57,267 nucleotides of DNA from Chelatococcus sambhunathii (GCA_031316315.1 JADBEO010000024.1:1-57267), one strand, 5' to 3'; counted from the first letter of the stretch, positions 17,593 through 26,926 are shown. Notes: generated by a model from the sequence alone, not told the origin. Program-made: numbers and translations.

Positions 17593-17948
17593 GCGACGGA
17601 ACGGCGCCTGCCGAGACGATCGCCTTCGACGATTTTCTCAAGGTCGACATCCGGGTGGGGACGGTCGTGGAGGCCGAGCCCTATCCGGAGGCGCGCAAGC
17701 CCGCGATCAAGCTCAGGATCGATTTCGGGCCGCAGATCGGGATCAAGCGCTCCTCCGCGCAGATCACGAAGCATTATGCGCCCGAGACGCTGGTCGGGCG
17801 GCAGATCGTCGCCGTTGTGAATTTCCCGCCGCGCCAGATCGGCAAGTTCATGTCGGAGGTGCTGACGCTGGGCGTCCCCGACGAGGCCGGCCAGGTCGTG
17901 CTGCTGGCGCCCACCATAGCCGCGCCGGACGGCGGCCGGATGTTCTGA
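17589..17948 (+). CDS. csaA: tRNA-binding protein, CsaA family
   Basis: A 119-residue OB-fold protein of the CsaA/Arc1p/EMAP-II type. It contains FDDFLKVDIRVGTVVEAEPY, KRSSAQITKHY and the signature NFPPRQIGKFMSEVLTLG. CsaA proteins bind tRNA and have been reported to act in protein secretion as chaperone-like factors. The start is GTG overlapping the TetR-gene stop; it gives the usual family length. The two-gene unit ends facing the histidine kinase gene. Confidence 0.9.
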   Translation: MSDGTAPAETIAFDDFLKVDIRVGTVVEAEPYPEARKPAIKLRIDFGPQIGIKRSSAQITKHYAPETLVGRQIVAVVNFPPRQIGKFMSEVLTLGVPDEAGQVVLLAPTIAAPDGGRMF

Positions 17949-17966
17949 CCGCCGGTGGCCAGAAGG

Positions 17967-19307
17967 TCAGACCGGCACGCTGACCACCGCCCTGACCCCC
18001 CCGAGCGGGCTCGATTCGAGCCGCACGTCGCCGCCATGGCTGCGGGCGATGTCGCGGGTGATCGCGAGGCCGAGCCCGGAATTGCCGCCGACCTTGTCCT
18101 GCCCGCGCGCCGGATCGAGCCGCAGGAACGGGCGGAACACCTCCTCGCGCTTGTCTGCGGGGATGCCGGGGCCGTCGTCGTCGACGCGGATTTCCAGCCG
18201 CTTGCCGTCGTGAACCGACGTTATCGAGATCTTCTTGGCGTAACGCGTCGCGTTGGCGACGAGGTTCTGCAGGCAGCGGCGGAAGGCGTCGGGCCGCACC
18301 ATCGCGGTCGTCGGGCCATGGCTCTCGACGGTCGCCTGCGCGCCATGGGTCTCGGCGGACCGCTTGAGCTCGTCCAGCATCTCCGGGATGTCGGTGGGAG
18401 AGGCGGGCTCGCCCGCGTCGCCGCGCACGAAAGCCATGTAGGCGTCGAGCATGCGCTGCATCTCCTCGACGTCGCGGCCGAGCTCTTCGATCTCGGGCGT
18501 CTCCTCCATCATCGCGAGCTGGAGACGAAAGCGGGTGAGGATCGTCCTGAGATCGTGGCTGACGCCCGCGAGCATCGTGGTGCGCTGCTCCATTGCCCGC
18601 TCGATGCGGTCCTTCATGTCGATGAAGGAGGCGGCGGCGAGCCGCACCTCACGCGCGCCCTTGATCTTGAAGGGCGGCCCCTCGCGGCCCTTGCCGAAGC
18701 TGTCCGCGGCCTCCGACAGCGCGAGAATCGGCCGGATCTGCTTCTTCAGGAAAATGATCGCGATGATCAGCAGCACCGCCGAGGCCGCCACCATCCAGAT
18801 CAGGAAGATGTGGCTGTTCGAGGCGTAGGTCTGGCTGCGCTTGGTGAGAACCTTCATCACCGCGTCGTCGAGCTGCACGCGGATCTCGACGAAGTTCGAG
18901 CGCCCGACCGTGTCGATCCAGATCGGCCGCTTCACCTCGTCGGAGATCTCGCGCAGCAGCGAGGCGTCGAGGATCGAGAAGAACGGCTTCGGGCGCGGCG
19001 GCGGCAGCGACTGACCGGGCAGGAACTCGACCTGCATGGACAGGTGCTCGCGCGCGATCTTGATGAGTTTTGCGTCGTTCTCTGGGCCGGGCGAGGCCTT
19101 CCTGAGCTCGACGAGAGCGGCGATGTCCTGTCCGACGGCGGTCGACAGCCGTCGCGTCACCAGCTCGTAGTGCCGCTCCATGAACAGGAACGCGACGGCG
19201 CCCTGAAGCAGCACGACCGGGGCGATGATGATGATCAGCGAGCGGGCGTAGAGCCCCGCCGGCATCACCCGCTCGAGAAAGGCGGAGAAGTCGCGATGGA
19301 GGTTCAT
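17967..19307 (-). CDS. EnvZ-like sensor histidine kinase
   Basis: A 446-residue inner-membrane kinase: membrane segment about residues 22-43, periplasmic loop of about 120 residues, second membrane segment about 166-187, HAMP domain, DHp with His251 in LAGVSHDLRTILTRFRLQ, N box NLVANATRYA, G1 DDDGPGIP and G2 GGNSGLGLAI. The H-box is of the EnvZ type. It belongs with the OmpR-type regulator and the MarR gene upstream, all co-directional, with a short palindromic repeat in the gap. Confidence 0.92.
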   Translation of the reverse strand: MNLHRDFSAFLERVMPAGLYARSLIIIIAPVVLLQGAVAFLFMERHYELVTRRLSTAVGQDIAALVELRKASPGPENDAKLIKIAREHLSMQVEFLPGQSLPPPRPKPFFSILDASLLREISDEVKRPIWIDTVGRSNFVEIRVQLDDAVMKVLTKRSQTYASNSHIFLIWMVAASAVLLIIAIIFLKKQIRPILALSEAADSFGKGREGPPFKIKGAREVRLAAASFIDMKDRIERAMEQRTTMLAGVSHDLRTILTRFRLQLAMMEETPEIEELGRDVEEMQRMLDAYMAFVRGDAGEPASPTDIPEMLDELKRSAETHGAQATVESHGPTTAMVRPDAFRRCLQNLVANATRYAKKISITSVHDGKRLEIRVDDDGPGIPADKREEVFRPFLRLDPARGQDKVGGNSGLGLAITRDIARSHGGDVRLESSPLGGVRAVVSVPV

Positions 19308-19336
19308 CGGGCGCAGCCGATAACGCCCGCGCCGCC

Positions 19337-19411
19337 GTCATGCCCGGACTTGAGCCGGGCATCCATCTTCTTGGCGAAGTGATGGATCGCCGGGTCAAGC
19401 CCGGCGATGAC
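19337..19411. repeat. Intergenic palindromic element, short form (75 bp)
   Basis: Carries the same outer arms as the 145-bp elements (GTCATGCCCGGACTTGAGCC at the left, GGATCGCCGGGTCAAGCC...GATGAC at the right) but lacks the internal pair of hairpins. It lies between the response regulator and histidine kinase genes of one apparent operon, so it would be transcribed and could act as an mRNA-stabilising or attenuating structure. Confidence 0.85.
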
Positions 19412-19446
19412 GTCGCGGTTTGGGCTTGCGAGGGCGCACACGGCTC

Positions 19447-20160
19447 TCACTCGTCGGCGAGCAGGCGGTAGCCGTAGCCGCGCACCGTCTGAAGCAGGAT
19501 GGGGTTGGAGGGATCCGCCTCGATCTTCCGCCGAAGCCGCGTCACGACCACGTCGACCGCGCGGTCGCCCGGCGCCGCGTCGTCGCCGGCGATCGCCGAG
19601 CGCGGCACCGTATGCCCCGGCCGCTCGGCGAGCGCGGCCAGAAGGTCGCGCTCGCGGTCGGTCAGCCGGATCACCTCGTCGCCGCGCTTCAGCTCGCCCC
19701 GTCCGCGATGATACGCGAACGCCCCGAAGCGGACCTCCGGATCGGACGCCGCGGAGGGCGCAAGGCTCGCGCGTCGCAAAATTCCGCCCACGCGCAGCAG
19801 CAACTCGCGGGGATCGAACGGCTTGGCGAGATAGTCGTCGGCGCCGGTCTCGAGCCCCGCGATGCGATCGTCGGTCTCCGAGCGCGCGGTGAGCATCAGG
19901 ATCGGCACCGCGGAACGGGCGCGCACGGCGCGGGCGAGGTCGAGCCCGCTCTCGCCCGGCATCATGACGTCCAGCACGAGCAGATCGAAGGCGAACGAGT
20001 CGAGCTTGGAACGGGCCTCCGCCGCGTCGGCCGCGACCGTGACGCGAAAGCCGTTCTGCGACAGGAACTTGTGGAGCAGCTGGCGGATACGGGCGTCGTC
20101 GTCGACGATCAGGAGATGCGCCGCGTCGTCCGAAAGGGCGGTGCTGTCGGCAGCGGGCAT
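19447..20160 (-). CDS. OmpR-family response regulator (PetR-like)
   Basis: A 237-residue receiver plus winged-helix regulator. Receiver features: Asp20-Asp22 acidic cluster, phospho-acceptor Asp64 in LVLDVMMPGESG, Thr91 and Lys113 in LAKPFDP. DNA-binding domain from about 140 to the end (RLRRKIEADPSNPILLQTVR then GYGYRLL). It starts 4 bases after the MarR gene. The MarR + OmpR order equals petP-petR of Rhodobacter, described near the cytochrome bc1 genes (established knowledge, recalled). Confidence 0.92.
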   Translation of the reverse strand: MPAADSTALSDDAAHLLIVDDDARIRQLLHKFLSQNGFRVTVAADAAEARSKLDSFAFDLLVLDVMMPGESGLDLARAVRARSAVPILMLTARSETDDRIAGLETGADDYLAKPFDPRELLLRVGGILRRASLAPSAASDPEVRFGAFAYHRGRGELKRGDEVIRLTDRERDLLAALAERPGHTVPRSAIAGDDAAPGDRAVDVVVTRLRRKIEADPSNPILLQTVRGYGYRLLADE

Positions 20161-20164
20161 GGTC

Positions 20165-20704
20165 TCAGTCCCTCGCGCCGGGCGTCGACGCGCCTGTCAG
20201 GTTCGCGACCTTGGCGCGCTCCTCCGGGTCGATGATCTCGAAGAAGAAGCGGCGCACCGCTTCCGCTTCCTGCGCGTCGAGGCCGCGCAGCGCTCGGGAG
20301 ACCCGTCTCGTCTGCAGCCGTGCGAGTTCGCGCGCGAGGCGGTCTCCCCGCTCGGTCACATAGAGCAGGCGCTGGCGGCGGTCGGAGGCGCCCTCGCGGC
20401 TTTCGATGAAGCTCTTCTCCACGAGCTCGCGCAGCACGCGGCCGAGGCTCTGCTTGGTGATCTTCAGGATGTCGAGCAGTTCGGTGACCGTCAGCCCAGG
20501 ATTGCGGTCGACGAAATGCAGCACCCGGTGATGCGCTCGCCCGAAGCCGTAATCCGCCAGCGCTTCGTCCGCGTCTCGCACGAAATCGCGATAGGCGAAG
20601 AAGAACAGTTCGATCACGTCGAAGGCCGGGCGGTCGCCGAGCGTGGGACCGGGAGGCGCGGCCTTGCGCGCCGCAGAGGCTTCGGCCGAAATTACGTCAG
20701 CCAT
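20165..20704 (-). CDS. MarR-family transcriptional regulator (PetP-like)
   Basis: A 179-residue winged-helix regulator: YGFGRAHHRVLHFVDRNPG, the DNA-reading helices around LTVTELLDILKITKQSLGRV, and the wing SFIESREGASDRRQRLLYVT are typical MarR features. It is divergent from ilvE and leads the operon with the response regulator and EnvZ-like kinase. MarR genes in this spot next to a branched-chain aminotransferase recur in alphaproteobacteria. Confidence 0.9.
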   Translation of the reverse strand: MADVISAEASAARKAAPPGPTLGDRPAFDVIELFFFAYRDFVRDADEALADYGFGRAHHRVLHFVDRNPGLTVTELLDILKITKQSLGRVLRELVEKSFIESREGASDRRQRLLYVTERGDRLARELARLQTRRVSRALRGLDAQEAEAVRRFFFEIIDPEERAKVANLTGASTPGARD

Positions 20705-20963
20705 GTTGACTTATTTTGATCCTGTCGCCAGAGTGCCTGCCGCTTCGCCGGTTCTACCCAAGCCGGCGTCCCGCGCCGCTCCGACGATCTCCATCCGACG
20801 CCGCCGCGACGATAACGGGTCAGGCTTGCTGACGCAAAATCTGCGTTTGTCTGTCCGTGGCCCTTCAACGCTTGCGGTCTGGTCGCTGTTTCGGACAGGC
20901 TGCGCCATATTGATCGCCGAGCAGGCCCGCGCGGCCGGCCGGCAAGCTACGAGGAGCCCGAAG

Positions 20964-21860
20964 ATGGCCGACGCACAGCCCTTCGACAGCCGCGACGGGG
21001 TCATCTGGTTCGACGGACAGTTCGTCCCTTGGGCCGAGGCCAACATCCATGTGCTGACCCACGGCCTGCATTATGCGAGCGCCGTGTTCGAGGGCGAGCG
21101 CGCCTATGGCGGCAAGATCTTCAAGATGCGCGAGCACAACCAGCGCCTGATCGATTCGGGCAAGCTGCTGGGCTTCGACATCCCTTACACTGTCGACGAG
21201 ATCGACCGGGCCTGCGTCGAGACGCTCGCCAGGCAGGGCTTCGAGGACGCCTATGTCCGCCCGATCGCCTGGCGCGGGTCTGAGATGATGGGCGTTGCGG
21301 CCCAGTCGACGAAGATCCATCTCGCTATCGCGATCTGGCAGTGGCCGAGCTACTTCGATCCGGCGGAGCGGCTGAAGGGCATTCGCGTCGACCTCGCGGA
21401 GTGGCGCCGGCCCGATCCGCGCACCGCCCCGTCCAAGGCCAAGGCGACCGGCCTCTACATGATCTGCACGCTCTCCAAGCACGCGGCGGAGCGGAAGGGC
21501 TACGCCGACGCGATGATGCTGGACTGGCGCGGCCAGGTCGCCGAGTGCACAGGCGCGAACATGTTCTTCGTGAAGGACGGCAAGCTGCACACGCCGATGC
21601 CGGACTGTTTCCTGGACGGCATCACCCGCCGGACCGTCATCGGCCTCGCCAAGGCGCGCGGCATCGAAGTGATCGAGCGGGCGATCATGCCGGAGGAGTT
21701 GGACGGCTTCTCCGAGTGCTTCATCTGCGGCACCGCCGCCGAAGTGACGCCCGTGTCCGAGATCGCCCAGTGGCGCTTCACGCCGGGCGAGATCACCAAG
21801 ACGCTGATGGACGACTATTCGGCCACGGTCCGCGCGCACGCCAAGGCGGTCGCCGCCTGA
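20964..21860 (+). CDS. ilvE: Branched-chain amino acid aminotransferase
   Basis: PLP-dependent fold-type IV aminotransferase interconverting Leu, Ile and Val with their 2-oxo acids. The 298-residue product has the usual length. Key parts are THGLHYASAVFEGERAY, YVRPIAWRG, the PLP lysine Lys160 in SKAKATGLY and the signature EVIERAIMPEELDGFSE. The ATG at 20964 is chosen because family similarity begins there and AGGAGCCCGAAG precedes it; the frame extends upstream over the MarR promoter. Divergent from the MarR-type gene. Confidence 0.95.
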   Translation: MADAQPFDSRDGVIWFDGQFVPWAEANIHVLTHGLHYASAVFEGERAYGGKIFKMREHNQRLIDSGKLLGFDIPYTVDEIDRACVETLARQGFEDAYVRPIAWRGSEMMGVAAQSTKIHLAIAIWQWPSYFDPAERLKGIRVDLAEWRRPDPRTAPSKAKATGLYMICTLSKHAAERKGYADAMMLDWRGQVAECTGANMFFVKDGKLHTPMPDCFLDGITRRTVIGLAKARGIEVIERAIMPEELDGFSECFICGTAAEVTPVSEIAQWRFTPGEITKTLMDDYSATVRAHAKAVAA

Positions 21861-21940
21861 GGCGGCGCGCCGCGATTTCAATCCGAGCCGAAGCGATAAG
21901 GGCCCGACGGGGCGCGACGCGACCGCCGTAACTCTTTGAT

Positions 21941-22129
21941 TCAGATGGGGTACGACAAACAGGGAGGATCGCCATCCTCCTTCTCGTCGAGAACGCCTTG
22001 CTCGACGAACCTCATGCCGAGAGACGCGGCCTCCGGCGCGTTTGGGATCGCAGGCCCGCCCAGAAAGCCGCCCGGCTTGGCGTCCCCACCGGGGAACTGC
22101 CCCTGCTTCCGCCGCATCGCGCTAGACAA
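21941..22129 (-). CDS. Possible small hypothetical protein (62 residues)
   Basis: The only open frame in the 540-base gap after ilvE with host-like third-position GC. It would encode a soluble Gly/Pro-rich protein with no signal peptide, membrane segment or recognised domain; an internal Met occurs five codons in. No convincing Shine-Dalgarno. Could equally be chance in GC-rich DNA. The remaining gap (22130-22400) shows no gene. Confidence 0.25.
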   Translation of the reverse strand: MSSAMRRKQGQFPGGDAKPGGFLGGPAIPNAPEAASLGMRFVEQGVLDEKEDGDPPCLSYPI

Positions 22130-22340
22130 TAGGGCGCAATGCGAACTCTGGCGAGTCCAAAGGACGAGGCCCGGCCGTCCCCCAACGGTCGGGCGACTCC
22201 GAAGAACCGGCGCGGAGAGGGGCGGGTATCCACGCCGGCGCCTTATCGGGGCGGGGGGCTGCCTCGGAGCGTGCGCATCGTAGTGGCGCTAATCTGAACT
22301 TATTCTAATGAGGAAGTTCAGCGGCGGTTCATGTTCCGCG

Positions 22341-22372
22341 CCGGTTCGCGAAACCGCGCGTCGCGAAGCCGG
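22341..22372. repeat. Near-perfect hairpin downstream of the membrane protein gene
   Basis: CCGGTTCGCG (22341-22350) can pair with CGCGAAGCCGG (22362-22372), one bulged base. It lies 29 bases past the stop of the minus-strand gene at 22401 and may serve as a terminator-like or mRNA 3-prime end structure, although no T-run follows. Confidence 0.35.
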
Positions 22373-22400
22373 TTCCAGAAGCGGTTTCGGAGATCCTGCG

Positions 22401-23048
22401 TCAGGAAGCGGCTTCGCGCCCGGCGAGCAGCCGCGCAAGTCGCGCCTCCATACTGCCGGCGCCTCGGTGCTCTTCGGCGACGCTGACCAGCTCCGCCAGA
22501 CGGGCAGGCTCCGCTTCGACCGCGATCATGATCAGCGAGCCCGCGTCATGCGCCAGCAGCGCGGCGAGCCGGGCGAGGATCGCGGCGCTCGGGATCATCG
22601 CGCCGAACCAGAGCGCCGGCATGGCGTGCAGACCGCCGCGTGGCATCGGCAGGTCGGTCGCGTGCAGCAAGACCTCCGTCAGCGTCGCGAGGGCGTAAAG
22701 ACCGGCGAGCGCCGTCAGATACGTGACCGCTTTGTCGACGCCGAGCACTGTTGCGCCCTTGTTGAGGACGCCCCAGGCGAAGCCGGCCGCCGCCAGCGCG
22801 CCGATCAAGCCCCACGAGAGAGCCGCGGCAAGCGCATAAAGCCCCGCGGCGCCCGCGCGATCGGTGGCCTTGAGCGCGGCGACGCGAACGGCCGTCGTGT
22901 CTGGCATCAGCCACGAAACCTGCGGCGCCATGTTCTGCACCGGACGGCCGAGGTCGTCGCCGAGCGCATAGACCAACACGCCGAGCAGGACGGCATAGGC
23001 CACGACGACGAGGGTCACGTTGGTGCGGAATCGGTCGCCCTGGCTCAT
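22401..23048 (-). CDS. Predicted multi-pass membrane protein, function unknown
   Basis: A 215-residue protein with about four hydrophobic segments (roughly residues 10-28, 68-92, 105-128 and 143-165), connected by short loops, and an amphipathic charged C-terminus of about 35 residues. The N-terminal loop of about 35 residues between the first two segments is probably periplasmic. The ATG is followed by a short positively charged N-terminus. Isolated gene facing away from csbD-like gene. I do not recognise a family. Confidence 0.65.
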   Translation of the reverse strand: MSQGDRFRTNVTLVVVAYAVLLGVLVYALGDDLGRPVQNMAPQVSWLMPDTTAVRVAALKATDRAGAAGLYALAAALSWGLIGALAAAGFAWGVLNKGATVLGVDKAVTYLTALAGLYALATLTEVLLHATDLPMPRGGLHAMPALWFGAMIPSAAILARLAALLAHDAGSLIMIAVEAEPARLAELVSVAEEHRGAGSMEARLARLLAGREAAS

Positions 23049-23224
23049 GGCCGCGATCCTAGGGTCAGGGCGGCGCTTCGGCGACGTTCATCCTTTGTTA
23101 TGGTTAACGGCCGTTAAGCACGTTCGCCGTTTCCGGCGAGGTATCGAAATGTTGTCAGGGCGGTCGAACCAAAATGGCGTCTTGGCGGTTGCTCCTGTGA
23201 GAGCGGGCACAGGAGATAGACGCC

Positions 23225-23422
23225 ATGGACTGGAACAGGATCGAAGGAAACTGGGAGCAGATGAAAGGCAAGATCAAGGAGCAGTGGGGCAAGCTCACTG
23301 ACGACGATCTCGACGTCATCGCCGGCAAGCGGGACCAGCTCGAAGGCAAGATCCAGGAGCGCTACGGCATCGAGCGTGACCGGGCTCGGCAGGACGTGGA
23401 CGACTGGTCCGGCCGGCACTAA
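23225..23422 (+). CDS. CsbD-family stress-response protein
   Basis: A 65-residue, highly charged and helical protein: MDWNRIEGNWEQMKGKIKEQ is the classical CsbD opening, and a second partial repeat (KRDQLEGKIQERYG) follows. CsbD-like proteins are induced by general stress in several bacteria; the biochemical function is unknown. ACAGGAGA precedes the ATG. Monocistronic, tail-to-tail with moaE. Confidence 0.92.
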   Translation: MDWNRIEGNWEQMKGKIKEQWGKLTDDDLDVIAGKRDQLEGKIQERYGIERDRARQDVDDWSGRH

Positions 23423-23447
23423 GGCGACGAACGGGGAGGCGGGGCGT

Positions 23448-23906
23448 TCAGCCCCGCTTCCACCTGTCGGCGGCGTCGTCGTCGCTGCCCTTGGCCGCGA
23501 CCCAGTTCGTCCCGTCCGCGGTCTCCTCGCTTTTCCAGAAGGGTGCGGAGGTCTTCAGATAATCCATCAGGAACTCGGCCGCCTCGAAGGCGGCTTTCCT
23601 GTGCGCGGAAATCGTCACCACCAGCACGATCATCTCGCCGGGCATGATCCGCCCAACCCGGTGGACGACGAGGACGTCGGCGAGCGGCCAGCGAGCCCGG
23701 GCCTCGGCCTCGATACGGCCGAGCTCCTCCTCGGTCATGCCCGGATAGTGCTCGAGCGTCAGCGCCGCGAGCTGCGCCCCGGAATCCGCGCGATCCCGGC
23801 AGACGCCCGAAAACGTCACGATCGCGCCGACGTCGGTCCGGCCGACCGTCAGCGCCGCCACTTCGGCTCCGAGATCGAAGGGCCGCTCCTGGACACGCAC
23901 CGCCAT
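23448..23906 (-). CDS. moaE: Molybdopterin synthase catalytic subunit
   Basis: Large subunit of molybdopterin synthase, converting cyclic pyranopterin monophosphate to molybdopterin using sulfur on MoaD. The 152-residue product keeps the GAIVTFSGVCRD motif, the HRVGRIMPGE segment, the catalytic-region SAHRKAAFEAAEFLMDYLK and PFWKSEE. It lies 6 bases after moaD, so both subunits are co-translated in the unit pgsA-moaD-moaE. Confidence 0.95.
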   Translation of the reverse strand: MAVRVQERPFDLGAEVAALTVGRTDVGAIVTFSGVCRDRADSGAQLAALTLEHYPGMTEEELGRIEAEARARWPLADVLVVHRVGRIMPGEMIVLVVTISAHRKAAFEAAEFLMDYLKTSAPFWKSEETADGTNWVAAKGSDDDAADRWKRG

Positions 23907-23912
23907 GGGGAA

Positions 23913-24164
23913 TCAGCCGCCGGTCATCGGCGGGAAGAAGGCGATCTCGCTGGCGCCGGCCACCGGCGCGTCCTGACGCACGTGCCGACGGTCGATCGCG
24001 GCGCGGATCGCGGCGTCCGCCTCGAAGGCGTGCGCGTATTCCGGGCCGCGCTGCTTCAGCCACCCGATCAGCTCGGCCACGGTGGAGACGCCTGCTGGAA
24101 GCTCGGCCTCTTCCTCGCTCCGCCCGACGCGCTCGCGCACCCAGGCGAAATATTTGAGCTTCAT
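23913..24164 (-). CDS. moaD: Molybdopterin synthase sulfur carrier subunit
   Basis: An 83-residue ubiquitin-like beta-grasp protein ending FFPPMTGG. The C-terminal Gly-Gly is adenylylated and thiocarboxylated before sulfur transfer to MoaE. The N-terminus MKLKYFAWVRERVGRSEEE is typical. Its ATG overlaps the pgsA stop (ATGA). Confidence 0.95.
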   Translation of the reverse strand: MKLKYFAWVRERVGRSEEEAELPAGVSTVAELIGWLKQRGPEYAHAFEADAAIRAAIDRRHVRQDAPVAGASEIAFFPPMTGG

Positions 24165-24799
24165 CCTTCCGGATCCTCGAGCACGTAGCGCAACCCGGCG
24201 CGGAAATAGTCATAGCCGGTGTAAAGCGTAAGGATCGCGGAGACCCAAAGCAGCGAGAGTCCGATTTCGGTGTTGTAGGGCAGCACCTTGTCGCCCGCAG
24301 GCCCGGCCAGAAGGAAGCCGAGCGCGACGAGCTGGGCCGTCGTCTTCCACTTTGCGAGCTGCGTGACGGGCACCGAGACACGGAGTTCCGCGAGAAACTC
24401 GCGCAGTCCCGAGACCAGGACCTCGCGGCACAGAATCACCACCGCGGCCCAAAGCGACCACCCCGTGATGGTGTTCACCGCGCAGAGCATCAGCAGGCAA
24501 GCCGACACCAGCAGCTTGTCGGCGATCGGATCGAGCATCCGGCCGAGCGGCGACGACTGCGCCCAGATCCGGGCCAGGTATCCGTCGAGAAAGTCCGTGA
24601 TCGCCGCCACGGTGAACAGCGCGAGCGCCGTCCAGCGCGCGGCGTCGCCGCCGAGGTAGATGCACAGGCAGACCAGCGGCACGATTGCGATTCGGCCGTA
24701 GGTGAGCAGGTTGGGCAGGCTCAGGACATAGCGGCGCGACGAATTCGCCATGCGGGGCAGGGGGCGAGCGGCCGGCTGGAAATGGCTCTCGGTGCTCAT
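24161..24799 (-). CDS. pgsA: CDP-diacylglycerol-glycerol-3-phosphate 3-phosphatidyltransferase
   Basis: Integral membrane enzyme making phosphatidylglycerol phosphate. It carries the CDP-alcohol phosphotransferase pattern D-G-x2-A-R-x8-G-x3-D-x3-D: FLDGYLARIWAQSSPLGRML followed by DPIADK. About 212 residues with four to six membrane segments. The ATG at 24799 is used; a later ATG at codon 17 of this frame (MANSSRRYVLSLPNLLTYGR) would give a length closer to E. coli PgsA, and neither has a strong Shine-Dalgarno. Between uvrC and moaD. Confidence 0.93.
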   Translation of the reverse strand: MSTESHFQPAARPLPRMANSSRRYVLSLPNLLTYGRIAIVPLVCLCIYLGGDAARWTALALFTVAAITDFLDGYLARIWAQSSPLGRMLDPIADKLLVSACLLMLCAVNTITGWSLWAAVVILCREVLVSGLREFLAELRVSVPVTQLAKWKTTAQLVALGFLLAGPAGDKVLPYNTEIGLSLLWVSAILTLYTGYDYFRAGLRYVLEDPEG

Positions 24800-24886
24800 G
24801 ACGGCGACGCGCAAATGAAGACGGGACGGTCAGCGACACGACCACGCCCGAAGGCCGGGCGTCAACATCGCGTGAGCGCGATCGGC

Positions 24887-26866
24887 CTAGCCCTTACCCT
24901 CGTGGAAGTGGTCGTAGATCGCCTTCGCCATGGCCCTGCTGACGCCCGGCGCCTTTTCGAGATCGGCGAGGCCGGCGCGCGCGACCGCCTTGGCGGTGCC
25001 GAAGTGCTTTAGCAGCGCGCGCTTGCGGTTCGGGCCGACGCCGGCGATCTCGTCGAGCGGGTTCGCGACCAGCGCCTTCGAGCGCTTCGCCCGATGGAAG
25101 CCGATCGCGAAGCGGTGCGCCTCGTCGCGCAGGCGCTGGAGATAGTAGAGCACCGGATCCTTCGGCGGCAGGCGGAACGGCGTCTTGCCGGCCATGAAGA
25201 AGGTCTCGCGCCCGGCCTCGCGATCCATGCCCTTCGCGACGCCGACGATCGGCACCTGCTCCTCAAGTCCAAGTTCGGCCAGGGTCTCCCGCGCCGCCGT
25301 CAGCTGGCCCTGTCCGCCGTCGATCAGCACGAGGTCCGGCCACGGCGGCGTTTCGTCGGCCGACTTGCCTGTTTCGTCGCGCGGCGCCTCCTTCTGCAGG
25401 CGCGAGAAGCGGCGGCGCAGAACCTGGCGCATCATCGCCGTGTCGTCCCCGGGCGTGACGTCCTCGGGGCGGATGTTGAACTTGCGGTAGTGCGTCTTCG
25501 AAAACCCTTCCGGCCCGGCGACGATCATGCCTCCGACCGCGTTGGTCCCCATAATGTGGCTGTTGTCGTAGACCTCGATGCGCTTCGGCGGGGCTGGCAG
25601 CGAGAACGCTTCGGCGACGCCGGCGAGCAGCTTCGTCTGCGTCGAGGTCTCAGACAGCCGGCGGCCGAGCGCTTCCCGGGCGTTGGCGAGCGCGCGCTGG
25701 ACGAGCTCCCTCTTCTCTCCGCGGGCCGGCACGAACACCTCGACCTTGCGGCCGGAGCGGATCGTCAGCGCCTCGGCGAGGAGCGCACGATCCTCGACGT
25801 CTTCCGAGAGCAGGACCAGCCGCGGCGGCTCCTCGGCGTCGTAGAACTGGGCGAGGAACGAGCCGAGCACTTCGCGCGGCTCGAGGCTCTTGTCGGCCTT
25901 CGGAAAGTAGGCCCGCGCCCCCCAGTTCTGGTAGGCGCGGAAGAAGAACGCCTCGACGCAGGTCTGGCCGCCCTCGGCGTGGATCGCGAAGACGTCGGCC
26001 TCCTCGACGTCCCGCGGGTTGACGCCTTGGCTGGACTGGATCGCCGCCAGCGCCGAGATGCGGTCGCGATAGACGGCGGCCCGTTCGAAATCGAGCTTCT
26101 CGGACGCCTCCGCCATCGCCTCGTTGAGCTCGCGCTTCACCCGGTCGGACTTGCCGGTCAGGAAGTCGCGCGCCTCGCCGACGAGCACCGCGTAGTCCTC
26201 GAGCGAGATCTCGCCCGTGCAGGGCGCCGAGCAGCGCTTGATCTGGTGCAGCAGGCAGGGCCGGGTGCGCCGCTCGTAATAGCTGTCGGTGCAGGAGCGC
26301 AGCAGGAAGGCGCGCTCCAGAGCGTCGATCGTGCGCCCCACCGCGCCGGCCGAGGCGAACGGCCCGAAATAATCGCCCTTTCGCACCCGCGCGCCGCGGT
26401 GCTTGGCGATCTGCGGGGCCGCATGGTCGGTCGCGAGCAGGATGTAGGGAAACGATTTGTCGTCCCGCATCAGCACGTTGAAGCGGGGGCGCAGCCGCTT
26501 GATGAGATTCGCCTCGAGCAGCAGCGCCTCGGTCTCGGTCTCGGTGGAGACGAACTCCATCGACGAGGTCTCGGCGATCATGCGCGAGATGCGGATGTTG
26601 TGGCCGAGGCCGCGCGCGTAGTTCGCGACGCGTTTCTTCAGCGAGCGCGCCTTGCCGACGTAGAGGACGTCGCCCTGGGCGTCGAACATCCGGTAGACGC
26701 CCGGACTGTTCGGCAGATGCTTGAGCTGGGCCTTGATGACTTCCGCGCCGCGCTTCAGCGAATCCGGAGCGGCCTCGAGCTCCGCCTCGGCGGAAGCGAT
26801 CTCGCGCTCCTCCACGGCTTCGTCGGGTTCTTCGGGGTCGAGGGGAGGGCGGTCTTCGGGAATCAT
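24887..26866 (-). CDS. uvrC: Excinuclease ABC subunit C
   Basis: Makes both incisions in nucleotide excision repair. The 659-residue protein has an acidic N-terminal extension of about 45 residues, the GIY-YIG nuclease ([20 protein letters not shown] from about residue 53), a central UVR motif region ([19 protein letters not shown]), the UvrC RNase H-like domain ([19 protein letters not shown]) and C-terminal helix-hairpin-helix motifs ([19 protein letters not shown]). uvrC-pgsA-moaD-moaE is a known alphaproteobacterial order. Confidence 0.97.
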   Translation of the reverse strand: MIPEDRPPLDPEEPDEAVEEREIASAEAELEAAPDSLKRGAEVIKAQLKHLPNSPGVYRMFDAQGDVLYVGKARSLKKRVANYARGLGHNIRISRMIAETSSMEFVSTETETEALLLEANLIKRLRPRFNVLMRDDKSFPYILLATDHAAPQIAKHRGARVRKGDYFGPFASAGAVGRTIDALERAFLLRSCTDSYYERRTRPCLLHQIKRCSAPCTGEISLEDYAVLVGEARDFLTGKSDRVKRELNEAMAEASEKLDFERAAVYRDRISALAAIQSSQGVNPRDVEEADVFAIHAEGGQTCVEAFFFRAYQNWGARAYFPKADKSLEPREVLGSFLAQFYDAEEPPRLVLLSEDVEDRALLAEALTIRSGRKVEVFVPARGEKRELVQRALANAREALGRRLSETSTQTKLLAGVAEAFSLPAPPKRIEVYDNSHIMGTNAVGGMIVAGPEGFSKTHYRKFNIRPEDVTPGDDTAMMRQVLRRRFSRLQKEAPRDETGKSADETPPWPDLVLIDGGQGQLTAARETLAELGLEEQVPIVGVAKGMDREAGRETFFMAGKTPFRLPPKDPVLYYLQRLRDEAHRFAIGFHRAKRSKALVANPLDEIAGVGPNRKRALLKHFGTAKAVARAGLADLEKAPGVSRAMAKAIYDHFHEGKG

Positions 26867-26926
26867 CGGTCCGGGGCGTCGTTGAGACCGGAATCTAGTC
26901 GTCCGGACCGCGCTTCGCGAGGCGCC

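Noticed and set aside
22308-23117. 269-codon plus-strand frame opposite the membrane protein gene
   Set aside because: Basic, low-complexity mirror product; the minus strand encodes a coherent multi-pass membrane protein.
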